A stretch of 44,152 nt of DNA from Paenimyroides viscosum (GTDB lineage: Bacteria; Bacteroidota; Bacteroidia; Flavobacteriales; Flavobacteriaceae), in NCBI RefSeq assembly GCF_003858535.1, contig NZ_RQTJ01000021.1, positions 1-44,152 on the forward strand, in the 5' to 3' direction. The notes beneath the pieces were generated by a model. The model did no database searches. It was not told where the DNA came from and saw nothing but the letters and a program-made list of their open reading frames with translations. The position numbers were made by a program, and so were the translations under genes. This document shows positions 15,168 to 24,071 of this stretch, in pieces (the first letter of the stretch is position 1; each line of letters begins with the position of its first letter).

Positions 15168-16268
15168 TTATTTATTTTCTTGCTTTTTCTTTTCAATGCG
15201 TTGTTCTGCCATTTTCATTGCAGCTTGGTTTGGTGTAATATTTTGTTCTTTTGCTAAGTTTAAAATATCTAAAGTTGTATTGTAGATATTTTCTGTTCTA
15301 CGAATAGCCTCGTCTGAACCATATTTAGCAATTTCGCCAAAAACATTAATAATTCCACCAGCGTTAATTAAGAAATCAGGAGCATAAACAATTCCTTTTT
15401 CTTGTAACATTTTACCATGAACAGCTTCTTCTGCCAACTGATTATTTGCAGCACCTGCAATTACCTGTGCTTTTAATTTACCAATAGAATCGTTATTCAC
15501 CGTAGCACCTAAAGCACATGGCGCATAAATATCAACATCTAAAGAATACAAATCTTCACCCATATAAATGGCTGTGTTGTACTTTTTAGACACCTCTTCT
15601 ACTCTGTCTTTGCTGATATCTGTAATTGTTACTAAAGCACCTGCGTTAACCAAGTGTTTCACCAAAGTTTCACCAACGTTTCCAATTCCTTGAACTAAAA
15701 CTCTTTTTCCGTTTAAATCGTCTGATCCATATTTGAATTTTGTTGCTGCCTTTAACCCCATGTAAACACCATAAGCTGTAACTGGCGAAGGATTTCCAGA
15801 TCCGCCTAAACTTTCAGAAATACCTGTTACATGAGGCGTAATTGTATGAATTAAATCCATATCAGGTGTTGTAGTACCAACATCTTCTGCTGTAATATAA
15901 CGTCCGCTTAATGAATCTACGTATTTAGCAAAAGCTTTAATTAATTCCGGATTTTTATCTTTTTTAGAATCGCCAATAATAACTGCTTTACCACCACCTA
16001 AATCTAATCCAGAAATAGCTGATTTATAAGTCATACCACGAGATAAACGCAAAACATCGTTTAACGCTTCCCATTCAGAAGTATAATTCCACATACGAGT
16101 GCCTCCTAAAGCTGGACCTAATACTGTATTATGTATACCAATAATTGCTTTTAAACCAGTATCTTTGTCGTGGCAAAAAACAACTTGCTCGTGATGATCA
16201 AAGGAAATTTGACCGAAAACCGGATCCACTTTTTTTAACTCGTCTGGAGTATATACGTTTGTTGTCAT
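15168..16268 (-). CDS. ldh: Leucine dehydrogenase (Glu/Leu/Phe/Val dehydrogenase family)
   Basis: NAD-dependent oxidative deamination of branched-chain amino acids (leucine to 4-methyl-2-oxovalerate plus ammonia) or the reverse. The 366-residue length matches leucine dehydrogenase, not the about 450-residue glutamate dehydrogenases. Substrate-binding motif GPALGGTRM, catalytic lysines in MTYKSAISGLDLGGGKAVI, the Rossmann VQGIGNVGETLVKHL, and the C-terminal LINAGGIINVFGEI are all present. It is a single-gene unit: -7 box at 16292-16299 upstream, terminator at 15113-15141 downstream. Valine dehydrogenase cannot be excluded. Confidence 0.9.
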   Translation of the reverse strand: MTTNVYTPDELKKVDPVFGQISFDHHEQVVFCHDKDTGLKAIIGIHNTVLGPALGGTRMWNYTSEWEALNDVLRLSRGMTYKSAISGLDLGGGKAVIIGDSKKDKNPELIKAFAKYVDSLSGRYITAEDVGTTTPDMDLIHTITPHVTGISESLGGSGNPSPVTAYGVYMGLKAATKFKYGSDDLNGKRVLVQGIGNVGETLVKHLVNAGALVTITDISKDRVEEVSKKYNTAIYMGEDLYSLDVDIYAPCALGATVNNDSIGKLKAQVIAGAANNQLAEEAVHGKMLQEKGIVYAPDFLINAGGIINVFGEIAKYGSDEAIRRTENIYNTTLDILNLAKEQNITPNQAAMKMAEQRIEKKKQENK

Positions 16269-16291
16269 AATTTTAATAATTTGGATAAACT

Positions 16292-16299
16292 CAAATATA
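16292..16299 (-). promoter_or_regulatory. -7 promoter box for leucine dehydrogenase
   Basis: Reads TATATTTG on the minus strand, exact TAnnTTTG, 23 bases before the ldh start. No TTG at normal -33 spacing. Confidence 0.45.
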
Positions 16300-16430
16300 A
16301 AACAATTTATTTTATTATCATTTTTTGAACTAATAATTATTGAATCAAAAAATTATATCATAAAAAACTGTTAAAACACATCGTATAAACATTGAGTTTT
16401 ATAATATTTAAAAGAAATATAAAATAACTA

Positions 16431-18188
16431 ATGAAAGAACTTCAAAAACTTAATAAATATTTCATAAAATATAAATACCGATTCTTACTGGGGATTGTAA
16501 TTACTATAGCATCACAAATATTTACAGTATTTACACCTCAATATATTGGCGATGCAATTACTATTTTACAAAAATTTTTACAAAACCAACTTTCTGCCGA
16601 AGCTACCAAACAAGCATTATGGCATAATATGCTTTTAATTGTAGGCACAACACTTTTAGCTGGTTTTTTAACTTTTTTAATGCGCCAAACCATTATTGTA
16701 ATGTCGCGCCATATTGAATTTGATCTTAAAAATGAAATTTATGATCATTACCAGAAATTAAGTTTAGATTTTTACAAACGTCAGCGTACTGGTGATTTAA
16801 TGAGTCGCATTTCAGAAGATGTTGCCAAAGTGCGCCAATATGTTGGTCCGGCGGTAATGTATTCCATAAATACTATTTTTAGAATGGCTGTGGTAATTGT
16901 ACAAATGTATATTATATCGCCAACGTTAACATGGTATTCATTAATTCCTGTACCATTTCTGGCAATTTTAATGTATAAATTAAGTACCGAAATTAACAAG
17001 CGTAGCTTTGCTTATCAGCAGAATTTATCGAAATTATCTTCTTTTTCACAAGAGATTTTTTCAGGAATACGCGTTATCAAAGCATACACTTTAGAAGGCA
17101 AGCAGAATAAGGCATACAACGAAGCTACAACCGAAAGTAAAACCAAATTTATGCGCTTAACATACACCAACGCATTAATTGGTCCGTTGATGATCTTGCT
17201 AATTGGGATAAGTAACATATTAGTAATTTATATTGGCGCAAGAATGTACATAAATGGTGTAATAACCGAAATTGGAATTATTGCACAATTTATACTTTAC
17301 ATTAATATGTTAACGTGGCCAATTGCGTCGTTAGGTTGGGTATCGTCAATGGTTCAAGAAGCAGATTCATCTCAAAAAAGAATTAATGAATTTTTAAACG
17401 AAGTTCCTTCCATACAATCATCTACAGCAGAAACAAGAGCTTTAGAAGGAAAAATAGAGTTTAAAAATGTTCATTTTATTTATGAAGACACCAAAATTCA
17501 CGCACTAAACAATGTGTCGTTTACTATTGAAAAAGGCGAAACTGTTGCCTTTTTAGGAAAAACAGGTTCAGGAAAATCAACCATATTACAGCTTATTTCC
17601 AGATTGTACGATGTTTCTTCTGGAACGATTTTAATTGATAGCATTGATATTAAAAACTGGAATGTTGAAAATTTACGCGATCAAATTGCAGTTGTTCCTC
17701 AAGATGCCTTCCTTTTTTCTGATACCATTAAAAACAACATTCAGTTTGGCAAAGAAGATGCAACTCAAGAAGAAATTGAACATTTTGCTAAAATTGCCGA
17801 TGTTCATAAAAACATTATGCGCTTTGAAAACGGATATGAAACTATTTTAGGTGAGCGCGGAATTACTTTATCGGGCGGACAAAAACAACGTGTTTCTATT
17901 GCCAGAGCATTAATCAAAGATGCTCCCGTTTTGTTATTAGACGATTGTTTATCTGCCGTTGATACAGAAACCGAAGAACGCATTTTGAATAATTTAAAAG
18001 ATATTTCGGCTAAAAAAACCACCATTATTGTAACACACCGAGTATCGTCTGCTAAAAATGCCGATAAAATAATCATTTTAAACGACGGCGAAATTATAGA
18101 GCAAGGTACTCATAATCAACTATTAAACCAAAACGGCTACTATAACAATTTATATAAAAAACAATTAGCTGAAAAAGATGTTCTATAA
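16431..18188 (+). CDS. ABC half-transporter (permease plus ATPase), MsbA/multidrug type
   Basis: A 585-residue exporter half: about six membrane helices (first near 17-38, then 68-85, 145-163, 165-185, 250-270, 283-302) followed by a nucleotide-binding domain. Walker A is GKTGSGKST (376-384), Q-loop VVPQDAFLFS, signature LSGGQKQR (480-487), Walker B VLLLDD (500-505) and D-loop SAVDT. The residue after the Walker B Asp is Asp505, where the catalytic Glu normally sits, as in the degenerate half of some heterodimeric exporters. No partner half-transporter is nearby. It could export lipids, drugs or peptides; substrate is unknown. MsbA proper is less likely. Confidence 0.88.
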   Translation: MKELQKLNKYFIKYKYRFLLGIVITIASQIFTVFTPQYIGDAITILQKFLQNQLSAEATKQALWHNMLLIVGTTLLAGFLTFLMRQTIIVMSRHIEFDLKNEIYDHYQKLSLDFYKRQRTGDLMSRISEDVAKVRQYVGPAVMYSINTIFRMAVVIVQMYIISPTLTWYSLIPVPFLAILMYKLSTEINKRSFAYQQNLSKLSSFSQEIFSGIRVIKAYTLEGKQNKAYNEATTESKTKFMRLTYTNALIGPLMILLIGISNILVIYIGARMYINGVITEIGIIAQFILYINMLTWPIASLGWVSSMVQEADSSQKRINEFLNEVPSIQSSTAETRALEGKIEFKNVHFIYEDTKIHALNNVSFTIEKGETVAFLGKTGSGKSTILQLISRLYDVSSGTILIDSIDIKNWNVENLRDQIAVVPQDAFLFSDTIKNNIQFGKEDATQEEIEHFAKIADVHKNIMRFENGYETILGERGITLSGGQKQRVSIARALIKDAPVLLLDDCLSAVDTETEERILNNLKDISAKKTTIIVTHRVSSAKNADKIIILNDGEIIEQGTHNQLLNQNGYYNNLYKKQLAEKDVL

Positions 18189-18256
18189 ATTTTGTTTTAT
18201 TAGTTTTTTTTTAGACTTTTGAAGAGATGTAAAAAATTTAACAGAACGAAAGGACT

Positions 18257-18607
18257 ATGAGAGACCATGAAATGCTAGAAAAGGAAGAAATCTTCTCAAA
18301 AGTATTAAGAGCCGGCAGAAGAACTTACTTTTTTGATGTAAGATCTACAAAAGCAGATGATTATTATGTAACAATTACAGAAAGTAAAAAGTTTACAGAA
18401 GAAGACGGATCTTTCCACTTCAAAAAACACAAAATTTACTTGTATAAAGAAGATTTTGTTTCTTTTAAAGAAATCTTAAATGAAATGACCGATTTTGTTT
18501 TAGATCAAAAAGGTGAAGAAGTGATTTCTGAAAGACATCAAAAAGATTTCAAAAGAGAATTAGCTGAGGCTAAAAGCTTTACAAATGTAGAGTTCGACGA
18601 TTTCTAA
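18257..18607 (+). CDS. DUF3276 (PUR-domain, nucleic-acid binding) protein
   Basis: A 116-residue protein of the Bacteroidota DUF3276 family, related to the PUR-alpha single-strand DNA/RNA-binding fold. The pattern IFSKVLRAGRRTYFFDVRST, followed by ADDYYVTITESKKF and a FHFKKHKIYLYKEDF strand, is diagnostic. The C-terminal third is helical and acidic/basic (DQKGEEVISERHQKDF). Members bind RNA or ssDNA; the role here is unknown. It lies 68 bases after the ABC transporter and is followed by the hairpin at 18626-18649. Confidence 0.85.
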   Translation: MRDHEMLEKEEIFSKVLRAGRRTYFFDVRSTKADDYYVTITESKKFTEEDGSFHFKKHKIYLYKEDFVSFKEILNEMTDFVLDQKGEEVISERHQKDFKRELAEAKSFTNVEFDDF

Positions 18608-18625
18608 AATCATTATCTATATAAT

Positions 18626-18649
18626 AAATACCGGCGTTTGTCGGTATTT
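18626..18649 (+). terminator. Terminator after the DUF3276 gene
   Basis: Stem AAATACCG/CGGTATTT (18626-18633 with 18642-18649) with an 8-base loop and a following T-run to 18655. It lies upstream of the next gene and rules out the TTG start at 18638 for that gene. Confidence 0.8.
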
Positions 18650-18661
18650 TTTTTTAAGCGT

Positions 18662-19303
18662 ATGAAACACTTTTACACTATTATTTTACTTTTTAGCACA
18701 GTTTATATTTTTGCTCAAAAGAACTACGAACCAGAAAATATTACTTGGAACGGAACAACATATCCGTACCGTTACCATCACATGGAACAATATTTTAGGT
18801 ATTATCCAGAGAAACGCCCTGTTCCTAATATTGACACCACTATTGTTAACAGAAACTATATTGCATCGTTTGAAGTAAAGGATAACAAATTCTTTCTGAA
18901 CAACATTCACATCACCGGAAGAAACCCGAAAGTTAAAGATTTATCGGTATTCGCAGAATTAAATGATAAAAACGAACCTTTATTTTTAAGCTGGGTTAAC
19001 GGTTTATTTGATATTGGTTTAGGTACAGAAAAATTTATAAAAGTAGATTCGTTAGCTCCAATTTACGACGACTATATTGTTTTTGAAGTAAAAAAAGGAA
19101 TCATTGGTAGAACAGAACAATTCACTTATAACCAATTAAAGCTTTTTAAAGACTATCAATACAAACGTTTTAAAGAAAGCGAGGAATATAAAAAATTAAC
19201 CCGAAGACTAATATATAATGGCATGACTGAAGGTGAAGCCGCCTTACACGTGTATCAATTTATTTTGTTTTACAGTAAATCTAATTTTTTAAAGAAGAAC
19301 TAA
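18662..19303 (+). CDS. Secreted protein of unknown function
   Basis: A 213-residue exported protein starting at the ATG at 18662. An upstream TTG in the same frame (18638) lies inside the terminator hairpin and is rejected. Signal peptide about 1-19 (MKHFYTIILLFSTVYIFAQ). The mature part is rich in Tyr and Lys; I see HHMEQYFRYYPEKRPVPNID and a C-terminal helical LTRRLIYNGMTEGEAALHVY. I do not recognise the family. The gene ends in a bidirectional hairpin shared with the next gene. Function unknown. Confidence 0.65.
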   Translation: MKHFYTIILLFSTVYIFAQKNYEPENITWNGTTYPYRYHHMEQYFRYYPEKRPVPNIDTTIVNRNYIASFEVKDNKFFLNNIHITGRNPKVKDLSVFAELNDKNEPLFLSWVNGLFDIGLGTEKFIKVDSLAPIYDDYIVFEVKKGIIGRTEQFTYNQLKLFKDYQYKRFKESEEYKKLTRRLIYNGMTEGEAALHVYQFILFYSKSNFLKKN

Positions 19304-19333
19304 AGAACGCATTTTAATTAATGCGCTCTTTAG
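19300..19333. terminator. Bidirectional terminator between convergent genes
   Basis: Imperfect stem CTAAAGA-a-CGCATT / AATGCG-c-TCTTTAG with one A/C mismatch (19300-19313 with 19320-19333). The stop codon of the secreted-protein gene (19301-19303) is in the left arm. It also lies 9 bases after the stop of the carbonic anhydrase-like gene on the minus strand. Confidence 0.75.
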
Positions 19334-19342
19334 TTTTAAGTT

Positions 19343-19852
19343 TTATTGCCAACTGCTGTACAATACGTAGTTATTGCTTATACGATCAATTTCTCCAGCA
19401 AAATCAGATGCATTTAATTCCTTCACTCTTTTTGCAGGCACACCAGCATAAATGCCGTTGGGTAACAGCTCCATATTCTGTGTAACAACAGCACCTGCCG
19501 CAACTATTACGTTATTATGCACAACACAGTTATCCATAATAATTGCACCCATACCCACCAAAACATTATCGTGAATAGTACAACCGTGCACAATGGCATT
19601 ATGACCTATTGATACATTATTGCCAATAATTGTTGGGTGTTTTTGATAGGTACAATGTATAACCGCACCATCTTGCACATTTACTTTGTTGCCCATTTTA
19701 ATAAAATGCACATCACCACGTACAACCGCATTATACCAAACACTGCATTGTTCGCCCATATCCACATCGCCTATTATTGTTGCGTTTTCTGCAATAAAAC
19801 AATTTTGTGGATACTTAGGATGTTTTCCGTTTATAGATTTAATTAGCGCCAT
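19343..19852 (-). CDS. Gamma-carbonic anhydrase family (left-handed beta-helix) protein
   Basis: A 169-residue hexapeptide-repeat protein. Repeats of the [LIV]-G-x(4) type run from about 25 to 130. The histidine pattern of the gamma-carbonic anhydrase metal site appears as DGAVIHCTYQKHP, then IGHNAIVHGCTIHDN. The ending GIYAGVPAKRVKEL is typical of YrdA/CaiE/PaaY proteins. Whether it is a true carbonic anhydrase is not shown; many such proteins have other or unknown activities. It stands between two terminators (19300-19333 and 19863-19892), so it is probably a single-gene unit. Confidence 0.85.
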   Translation of the reverse strand: MALIKSINGKHPKYPQNCFIAENATIIGDVDMGEQCSVWYNAVVRGDVHFIKMGNKVNVQDGAVIHCTYQKHPTIIGNNVSIGHNAIVHGCTIHDNVLVGMGAIIMDNCVVHNNVIVAAGAVVTQNMELLPNGIYAGVPAKRVKELNASDFAGEIDRISNNYVLYSSWQ

Positions 19853-19862
19853 ATTGTAAAAT

Positions 19863-19892
19863 AAAAAATCCCGATAAATATCGGGATTTTTT
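19863..19892 (-). terminator. Terminator after the porP/sprF gene
   Basis: A 14-bp perfect stem, core AATCCCGATA/TATCGGGATT (19863-19876 with 19879-19892), with A/T tails. It lies 8 bases after the PorP/SprF stop codon and upstream of the next minus-strand gene. Confidence 0.85.
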
Positions 19893-19900
19893 TGTTATTA

Positions 19901-20926
19901 TTAAAAGTTAACTGACGGACAGTTACATTTATAATTACTTTCTTTACATAAGAAGTTAAAACCAAGTGTTAACTGATGAAAGCCTCCTTTAGCAAAACCA
20001 ATCTCTCCAAATTGGTGTGAATACGTATACCCAACCATAATTTGTTTAAACTTAACACCTAAAAGTGGTGATACAGAATTGTAGTTTTGTTTTTTTACTT
20101 CGTTATCTTTCATATACTCTGCTCCTTCAAACATGGTTCTGTAAGATATTCCAGCGAAAAATTGTCCGTTTGCAAATTCTTTATACATCTTTAAATTCAC
20201 ATCTAACATTTTCTCTTGTGTTTCTTCGGTATATTGAAACAACACAGATGGTTCCCAAGAGAAACCTTGATCTCTGTATGATCTATAACCTCTGTTTTTA
20301 GCAAAAACATATCCTGCAGAAACAATATACTTTCGTAAGTTATCGCTTTCAATATCAGAATATATTTCACGGTCTGAAGTTATTACATTTTTTGCTGTTG
20401 CGTGTGCATAAAAATCCAAGTAATGGTAAGATGCACCAATATCAACATTAAAATAATTGTATTTTAATTCGTTACCGTTAACCGATGGATCAAACTCATT
20501 GCCCCATTCAGATTGGTCTAATTGTGAATTAACCATTCCTCCGCTAATACCGAACGATAGTTTATTTAAATCATAATCACTTCTTGAAAAAGTAATGTGG
20601 TGCGCGTATGTCACCTTTGCCCCTGCTTGCTTATGGTATCCATTTCTATCGTTAAAAGCAACAAAACCTACACCTGATCTTTCAGAAATCGAAGTATTAA
20701 AACTGGCTGTTTGTAGTGCCGGTGCGTCTTTTTCACCAAACCATTGTTGGCGTGCTGTTAATCGAACTTTTGCACAATTTGCTATACCTGCCATTGAGGG
20801 GTGTATCAGATAGTAATTATCTGTTAAATAATCTTGATACACTGCAACTCCTTCTTGTGCGTTACTTATTTGCGACACAAATAATGAAGATATAACAACT
20901 AATAAAGATTTAGTAAATATATTCAT
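19901..20926 (-). CDS. PorP/SprF family type IX secretion system membrane protein
   Basis: Outer-membrane beta-barrel protein of the PorP/SprF family, which anchors and helps export T9SS adhesins such as SprB. The 341-residue protein has a signal peptide (about 1-23, ending SNAQ), then the family start YQDYLTDNYYLIHPSMAG, RQQWFG (about 61-66) and TASFNTSISERSGVG. The rest alternates polar/hydrophobic strands and ends in a Cys-rich tail, FLCKESNYKCNCPSVNF. In Flavobacterium johnsoniae sprF follows sprB; no adhesin gene is next to this one. A full promoter is visible at 20958-20986. SprF-like paralogues are many, so the exact substrate is unknown. Confidence 0.85.
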   Translation of the reverse strand: MNIFTKSLLVVISSLFVSQISNAQEGVAVYQDYLTDNYYLIHPSMAGIANCAKVRLTARQQWFGEKDAPALQTASFNTSISERSGVGFVAFNDRNGYHKQAGAKVTYAHHITFSRSDYDLNKLSFGISGGMVNSQLDQSEWGNEFDPSVNGNELKYNYFNVDIGASYHYLDFYAHATAKNVITSDREIYSDIESDNLRKYIVSAGYVFAKNRGYRSYRDQGFSWEPSVLFQYTEETQEKMLDVNLKMYKEFANGQFFAGISYRTMFEGAEYMKDNEVKKQNYNSVSPLLGVKFKQIMVGYTYSHQFGEIGFAKGGFHQLTLGFNFLCKESNYKCNCPSVNF

Positions 20927-20957
20927 AAATTCTTTTTTTCTCTTTAGAAATGGTTAA

Positions 20958-20986
20958 CAAATATATATAAAAAGTATAATATTCAA
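20958..20986 (-). promoter_or_regulatory. Full flavobacterial promoter (-33 and -7) for porP/sprF
   Basis: On the minus strand: TTG (20984-20986), then 18 bases, then TATATTTG (20958-20965). This fits the published flavobacterial consensus TTG-N17-23-TAnnTTTG in both boxes and spacing. It lies 31 bases before the gene start. Confidence 0.65.
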
Positions 20987-21084
20987 TATCATGTTTTAAA
21001 AAATATAAATAAAAATCACGAATTCAAATATGTTAATTTTACGTTTAATTTCCAAATATAAATATTCAATTGATATTTCTTTGT

Positions 21085-21092
21085 TAATTTTG
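21085..21092 (+). promoter_or_regulatory. -7 promoter box for the nfu gene
   Basis: TAATTTTG is an exact TAnnTTTG match, 16 bases before the nfu start. A near -33 element, TTC, sits 17 bases upstream (21065-21067). The leader would be very short. Confidence 0.4.
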
Positions 21093-21108
21093 AAAAAAAT
21101 CTTAAAAA

Positions 21109-22011
21109 ATGTTTAAAATAAATATAAAAGAAACCCAAAACCCTGCTATAATCAAGTTTGAATTCCCTGATTTTATTAGCTATGGTTCTAATTTTGAGTT
21201 CAAAAACATCGATGAAACGGCAAATTCACCTTTAGCACGACAATTATTTTACTTACCTTTTGTAAAATCGGTCTACATTTCAGGAAATTTTGTAGCTATA
21301 GAACGTTTTTCTATTGTTGAATGGACAGATGTACAAGACGACGTAAAAAAGCAAATCGAAGATTTTGTTACCAATGGTGGCAAAGTATTGATTGAAACCG
21401 AAACAGAATCTACCAAAAAAATTCCGGTAACGGTTTATGGCGAAACCACTCCTAACCCAAGTGTTTTAAAATTCGTAGCAAATAAATCACTTACTAAAAC
21501 GGCGGTTGAGTTTAAAAACATCGATGAAGCCAAACCATCGCCATTAGCTGTAGAGCTGTTCAAGCTTCCTTATGTAAAGGAAATTTTTATTGATGAGAAT
21601 TATGTTTCAATTACCAAATTCGATTCTTATTCTTGGGATGAAATCACTATTGAAGCACGTACTTTTATTAAACAATTTATTGAAAACGGCGGAACAGTTA
21701 TAGATGAATCGCTAATTGTTGAAACAAAAGCTCACGAGCAGCAACAGGAACAATATTTTGATAATTTAGATGTTACATCGCAACAAATTATCAATATTTT
21801 AGAAGAATATGTAAAACCGGCAGTACAATCAGACGGTGGAAACATCACGTTTGAAAATTATGACGACGACACCAAACGCGTTACCGTAACCTTAAAAGGT
21901 GCATGTAGCGGCTGTCCGTCATCAACATTTACGCTAAAAAACGGTATCGAAAACATGTTACGCCAAATGCTGCATAACAACGATATTGTAGTAGAGGCTT
22001 TAAACGGTTAA
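21109..22011 (+). CDS. nfu: NifU-like Fe-S scaffold protein (Nfu, with two N-terminal domains)
   Basis: Iron-sulfur cluster carrier. The 300-residue protein has two tandem Nfu N-terminal domains (about 1-100 and 105-205; the repeat is clear from TQNPAIIKFEF and TTPNPSVLKFV, and from FKNIDETANSPLARQLF and FKNIDEAKPSPLAVELF), then a C-terminal NifU domain with the cluster-binding CSGC at 266-269 (GACSGCPSS). The double N-terminal domain is a known Bacteroidota arrangement. It is followed by a hairpin at 22015-22041 and the DUF255 gene. Likely housekeeping Fe-S maturation. Confidence 0.88.
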   Translation: MFKINIKETQNPAIIKFEFPDFISYGSNFEFKNIDETANSPLARQLFYLPFVKSVYISGNFVAIERFSIVEWTDVQDDVKKQIEDFVTNGGKVLIETETESTKKIPVTVYGETTPNPSVLKFVANKSLTKTAVEFKNIDEAKPSPLAVELFKLPYVKEIFIDENYVSITKFDSYSWDEITIEARTFIKQFIENGGTVIDESLIVETKAHEQQQEQYFDNLDVTSQQIINILEEYVKPAVQSDGGNITFENYDDDTKRVTVTLKGACSGCPSSTFTLKNGIENMLRQMLHNNDIVVEALNG

Positions 22012-22014
22012 AAA

Positions 22015-22041
22015 ATAAGGTTGAGTTTTTCTCAACCTTAT
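22015..22041 (+). terminator. Hairpin after the nfu gene
   Basis: An 11-bp perfect stem ATAAGGTTGAG/CTCAACCTTAT (22015-22025 with 22031-22041) with a T5 loop, 3 bases after the stop codon. There is no clear U-tract after it, so it may attenuate or stabilise RNA rather than terminate fully. Confidence 0.6.
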
Positions 22042-22059
22042 CATTTATAAAATAGTTCT

Positions 22060-24042
22060 ATGCGCAATCAATTAATCAATTCGTACTCTCCTTATTTATT
22101 GCAGCACGCAGAAAATCCCGTGCATTGGCAACCTTGGAGCACTGAAAACATTCAAGAAGCAAAAAGCAAAAACAAATTACTAATCATAAGTATTGGTTAC
22201 GCAGCCTGTCATTGGTGTCACGTTATGGAAAAAGAATGTTTTGAAGATGAAGAAGTTGCAACTGTCATGAATGCGTATTTTAGCAGTTTTAAGATCGATC
22301 GGGAAGAATTACCAGCTGTTGATGCGTATTATATGCAGGCATTACAAATAATGACCAAACAAGGCGGTTGGCCGTTGAATATTGTTGCATTACCTAACGG
22401 ATTACCAGTTTGGGGCGCAACGTATGTTTCAAAAAACCAATGGATCGATATTTTACAGCAATTGAATAAATTATTTGAAGAAGATCCTGATAAGATGTAC
22501 GATTATGCAGACAAGCTCCAAAACGGAATTGCGTTAGCGAATGATACCTTACAGATCTATCCTAAAGAAATAATAGATTTAAATCTAGAGCCTTTACTTG
22601 ATAATTGGAAAAAAAGTTTTGATTTAGAATTAGGCGGTTACCAACGTGCTCCAAAATTTATGATGCCTACTAATTTAAATTTCCTTTACCAATATGGTTT
22701 GATTAATAAGGATACTTTTTTAACCAACTATGTACAACTAACGCTTACAAAAATGGCTTATGGCGGTTTGTTCGATGCTGTTGAAGGTGGATTTTCTCGT
22801 TACAGCGTAGATCACAAATGGCATATTCCACATTTCGAGAAGATGTTATATGACAATGCGCAACTTTTAGTTACTTACACGAATGCTTATATCGCCACTA
22901 AAAACGAACTTTTTAAAGAAGTTGTTCAAAAAACCGTGCGTTTTATATTGAACAATTGGCAAGATACTTCGGGAGGATTTTATACAGCTTACGATGCAGA
23001 CAGTTTAAACAGTAATAATAAATTAGAAGAAGGGGCGTATTATTTTTGGACGAAAGCCGAACTTGAACAATTAATCAGCAAAGATGAATGGCAGGTGTTT
23101 GCAGATTTATTCTCGATCAATTCCGATGGATTTTGGGAAGAATCGAATTCGTATGTTTTATTTCAGAAAGATGATTTAAAAGCAATAGCTAAAAAGTACG
23201 ATTTAGAGGTAGAAAATCTTCATAAACTAAAAAAAAAATGGGAAAACACCTTGTTAAAAAACCGTGCACAGCGAAAAAAACCATTGCTTGATGATAAGAT
23301 CATTATTTCATGGAATGCCCAACTTCTTAGTGGCTTTTTAAGTGCATATAAAATAATTCCTACAAAAGAATTAAATCAGGCAATTGAAAATTTAACTTCA
23401 TTTTTACAGTATAAAGCTTTAAAAAATGATAATTTAGGACACGTCTTCAAGAATGATGCTATTTATATTGACGGAAATTTAGAAGATTATGCGTTTACTA
23501 TTAAAGCTTTTTTAGAACTGTTTAATACCACGCAAAAAATAGAGCATTTAAAATTTGCACAAGAATTAACATATCAAGCGGTCGATTTATTTTTTGATAA
23601 TTCACAAGGTTTTTTCAAATCTTCTGAAAAAGAAACAATTGGTACAGTTTTTGAAATAGAAGATAATGTAATTCCATCTGCAAACGCTGTAATGGCTCGT
23701 AATTTATTTTATATAGGATTTCTATATAATAACAACCATTTTTTAGAAACTGCGCAACAAATGACGCAGCGCGTGCTAGGACAGATAAATTATGCAAGTG
23801 CGTATTCAGAATGGTTAACAAACAATTTAATCTTGAAAGATGATTTTGAATACATTGTTGTAAAAGATGTATCAAAAGATGAATTAGCAATAATTAATCA
23901 ACAAAATACGTTTAAAATAGTTTTGAGTAGTTCACTAAACATTCCTATTTTAGCCGATTATAAAAATCAAAATAAAAAATTTCAAGTTTGCAACAGAAAT
24001 AGTTGTAGGCTGCAAACAGATCAAATAGAACATTTATTATAA
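22060..24042 (+). CDS. Thioredoxin-domain DUF255 / YyaL family protein
   Basis: A 660-residue protein of the DUF255 (SSP411/YyaL) family. It starts with the family pattern NSYSPYLLQHAENPVHWQPW, with a thioredoxin-like domain to about 170 carrying the redox motif C50-H-W-C53 (CHWCHVME), and continues with a large alpha/alpha-toroid part (from about 175; GGYQRAPKFM, SVDHKWHIPHFEKMLYDNAQ and GGFYTAYDADS are characteristic). It is thought to act in redox or metabolic repair; the exact reaction is not established. It follows the nfu hairpin and is 29 bases before the next secreted protein. Confidence 0.88.
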   Translation: MRNQLINSYSPYLLQHAENPVHWQPWSTENIQEAKSKNKLLIISIGYAACHWCHVMEKECFEDEEVATVMNAYFSSFKIDREELPAVDAYYMQALQIMTKQGGWPLNIVALPNGLPVWGATYVSKNQWIDILQQLNKLFEEDPDKMYDYADKLQNGIALANDTLQIYPKEIIDLNLEPLLDNWKKSFDLELGGYQRAPKFMMPTNLNFLYQYGLINKDTFLTNYVQLTLTKMAYGGLFDAVEGGFSRYSVDHKWHIPHFEKMLYDNAQLLVTYTNAYIATKNELFKEVVQKTVRFILNNWQDTSGGFYTAYDADSLNSNNKLEEGAYYFWTKAELEQLISKDEWQVFADLFSINSDGFWEESNSYVLFQKDDLKAIAKKYDLEVENLHKLKKKWENTLLKNRAQRKKPLLDDKIIISWNAQLLSGFLSAYKIIPTKELNQAIENLTSFLQYKALKNDNLGHVFKNDAIYIDGNLEDYAFTIKAFLELFNTTQKIEHLKFAQELTYQAVDLFFDNSQGFFKSSEKETIGTVFEIEDNVIPSANAVMARNLFYIGFLYNNNHFLETAQQMTQRVLGQINYASAYSEWLTNNLILKDDFEYIVVKDVSKDELAIINQQNTFKIVLSSSLNIPILADYKNQNKKFQVCNRNSCRLQTDQIEHLL

Positions 24043-24071
24043 TTTAACAACAAATCATAAAATCACAAAAA

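Noticed and set aside
18638..18661. TTG start for the secreted protein gene at 18638
   Set aside because: The TTG is in the loop region of the DUF3276 terminator; the ATG at 18662 gives a proper signal peptide.
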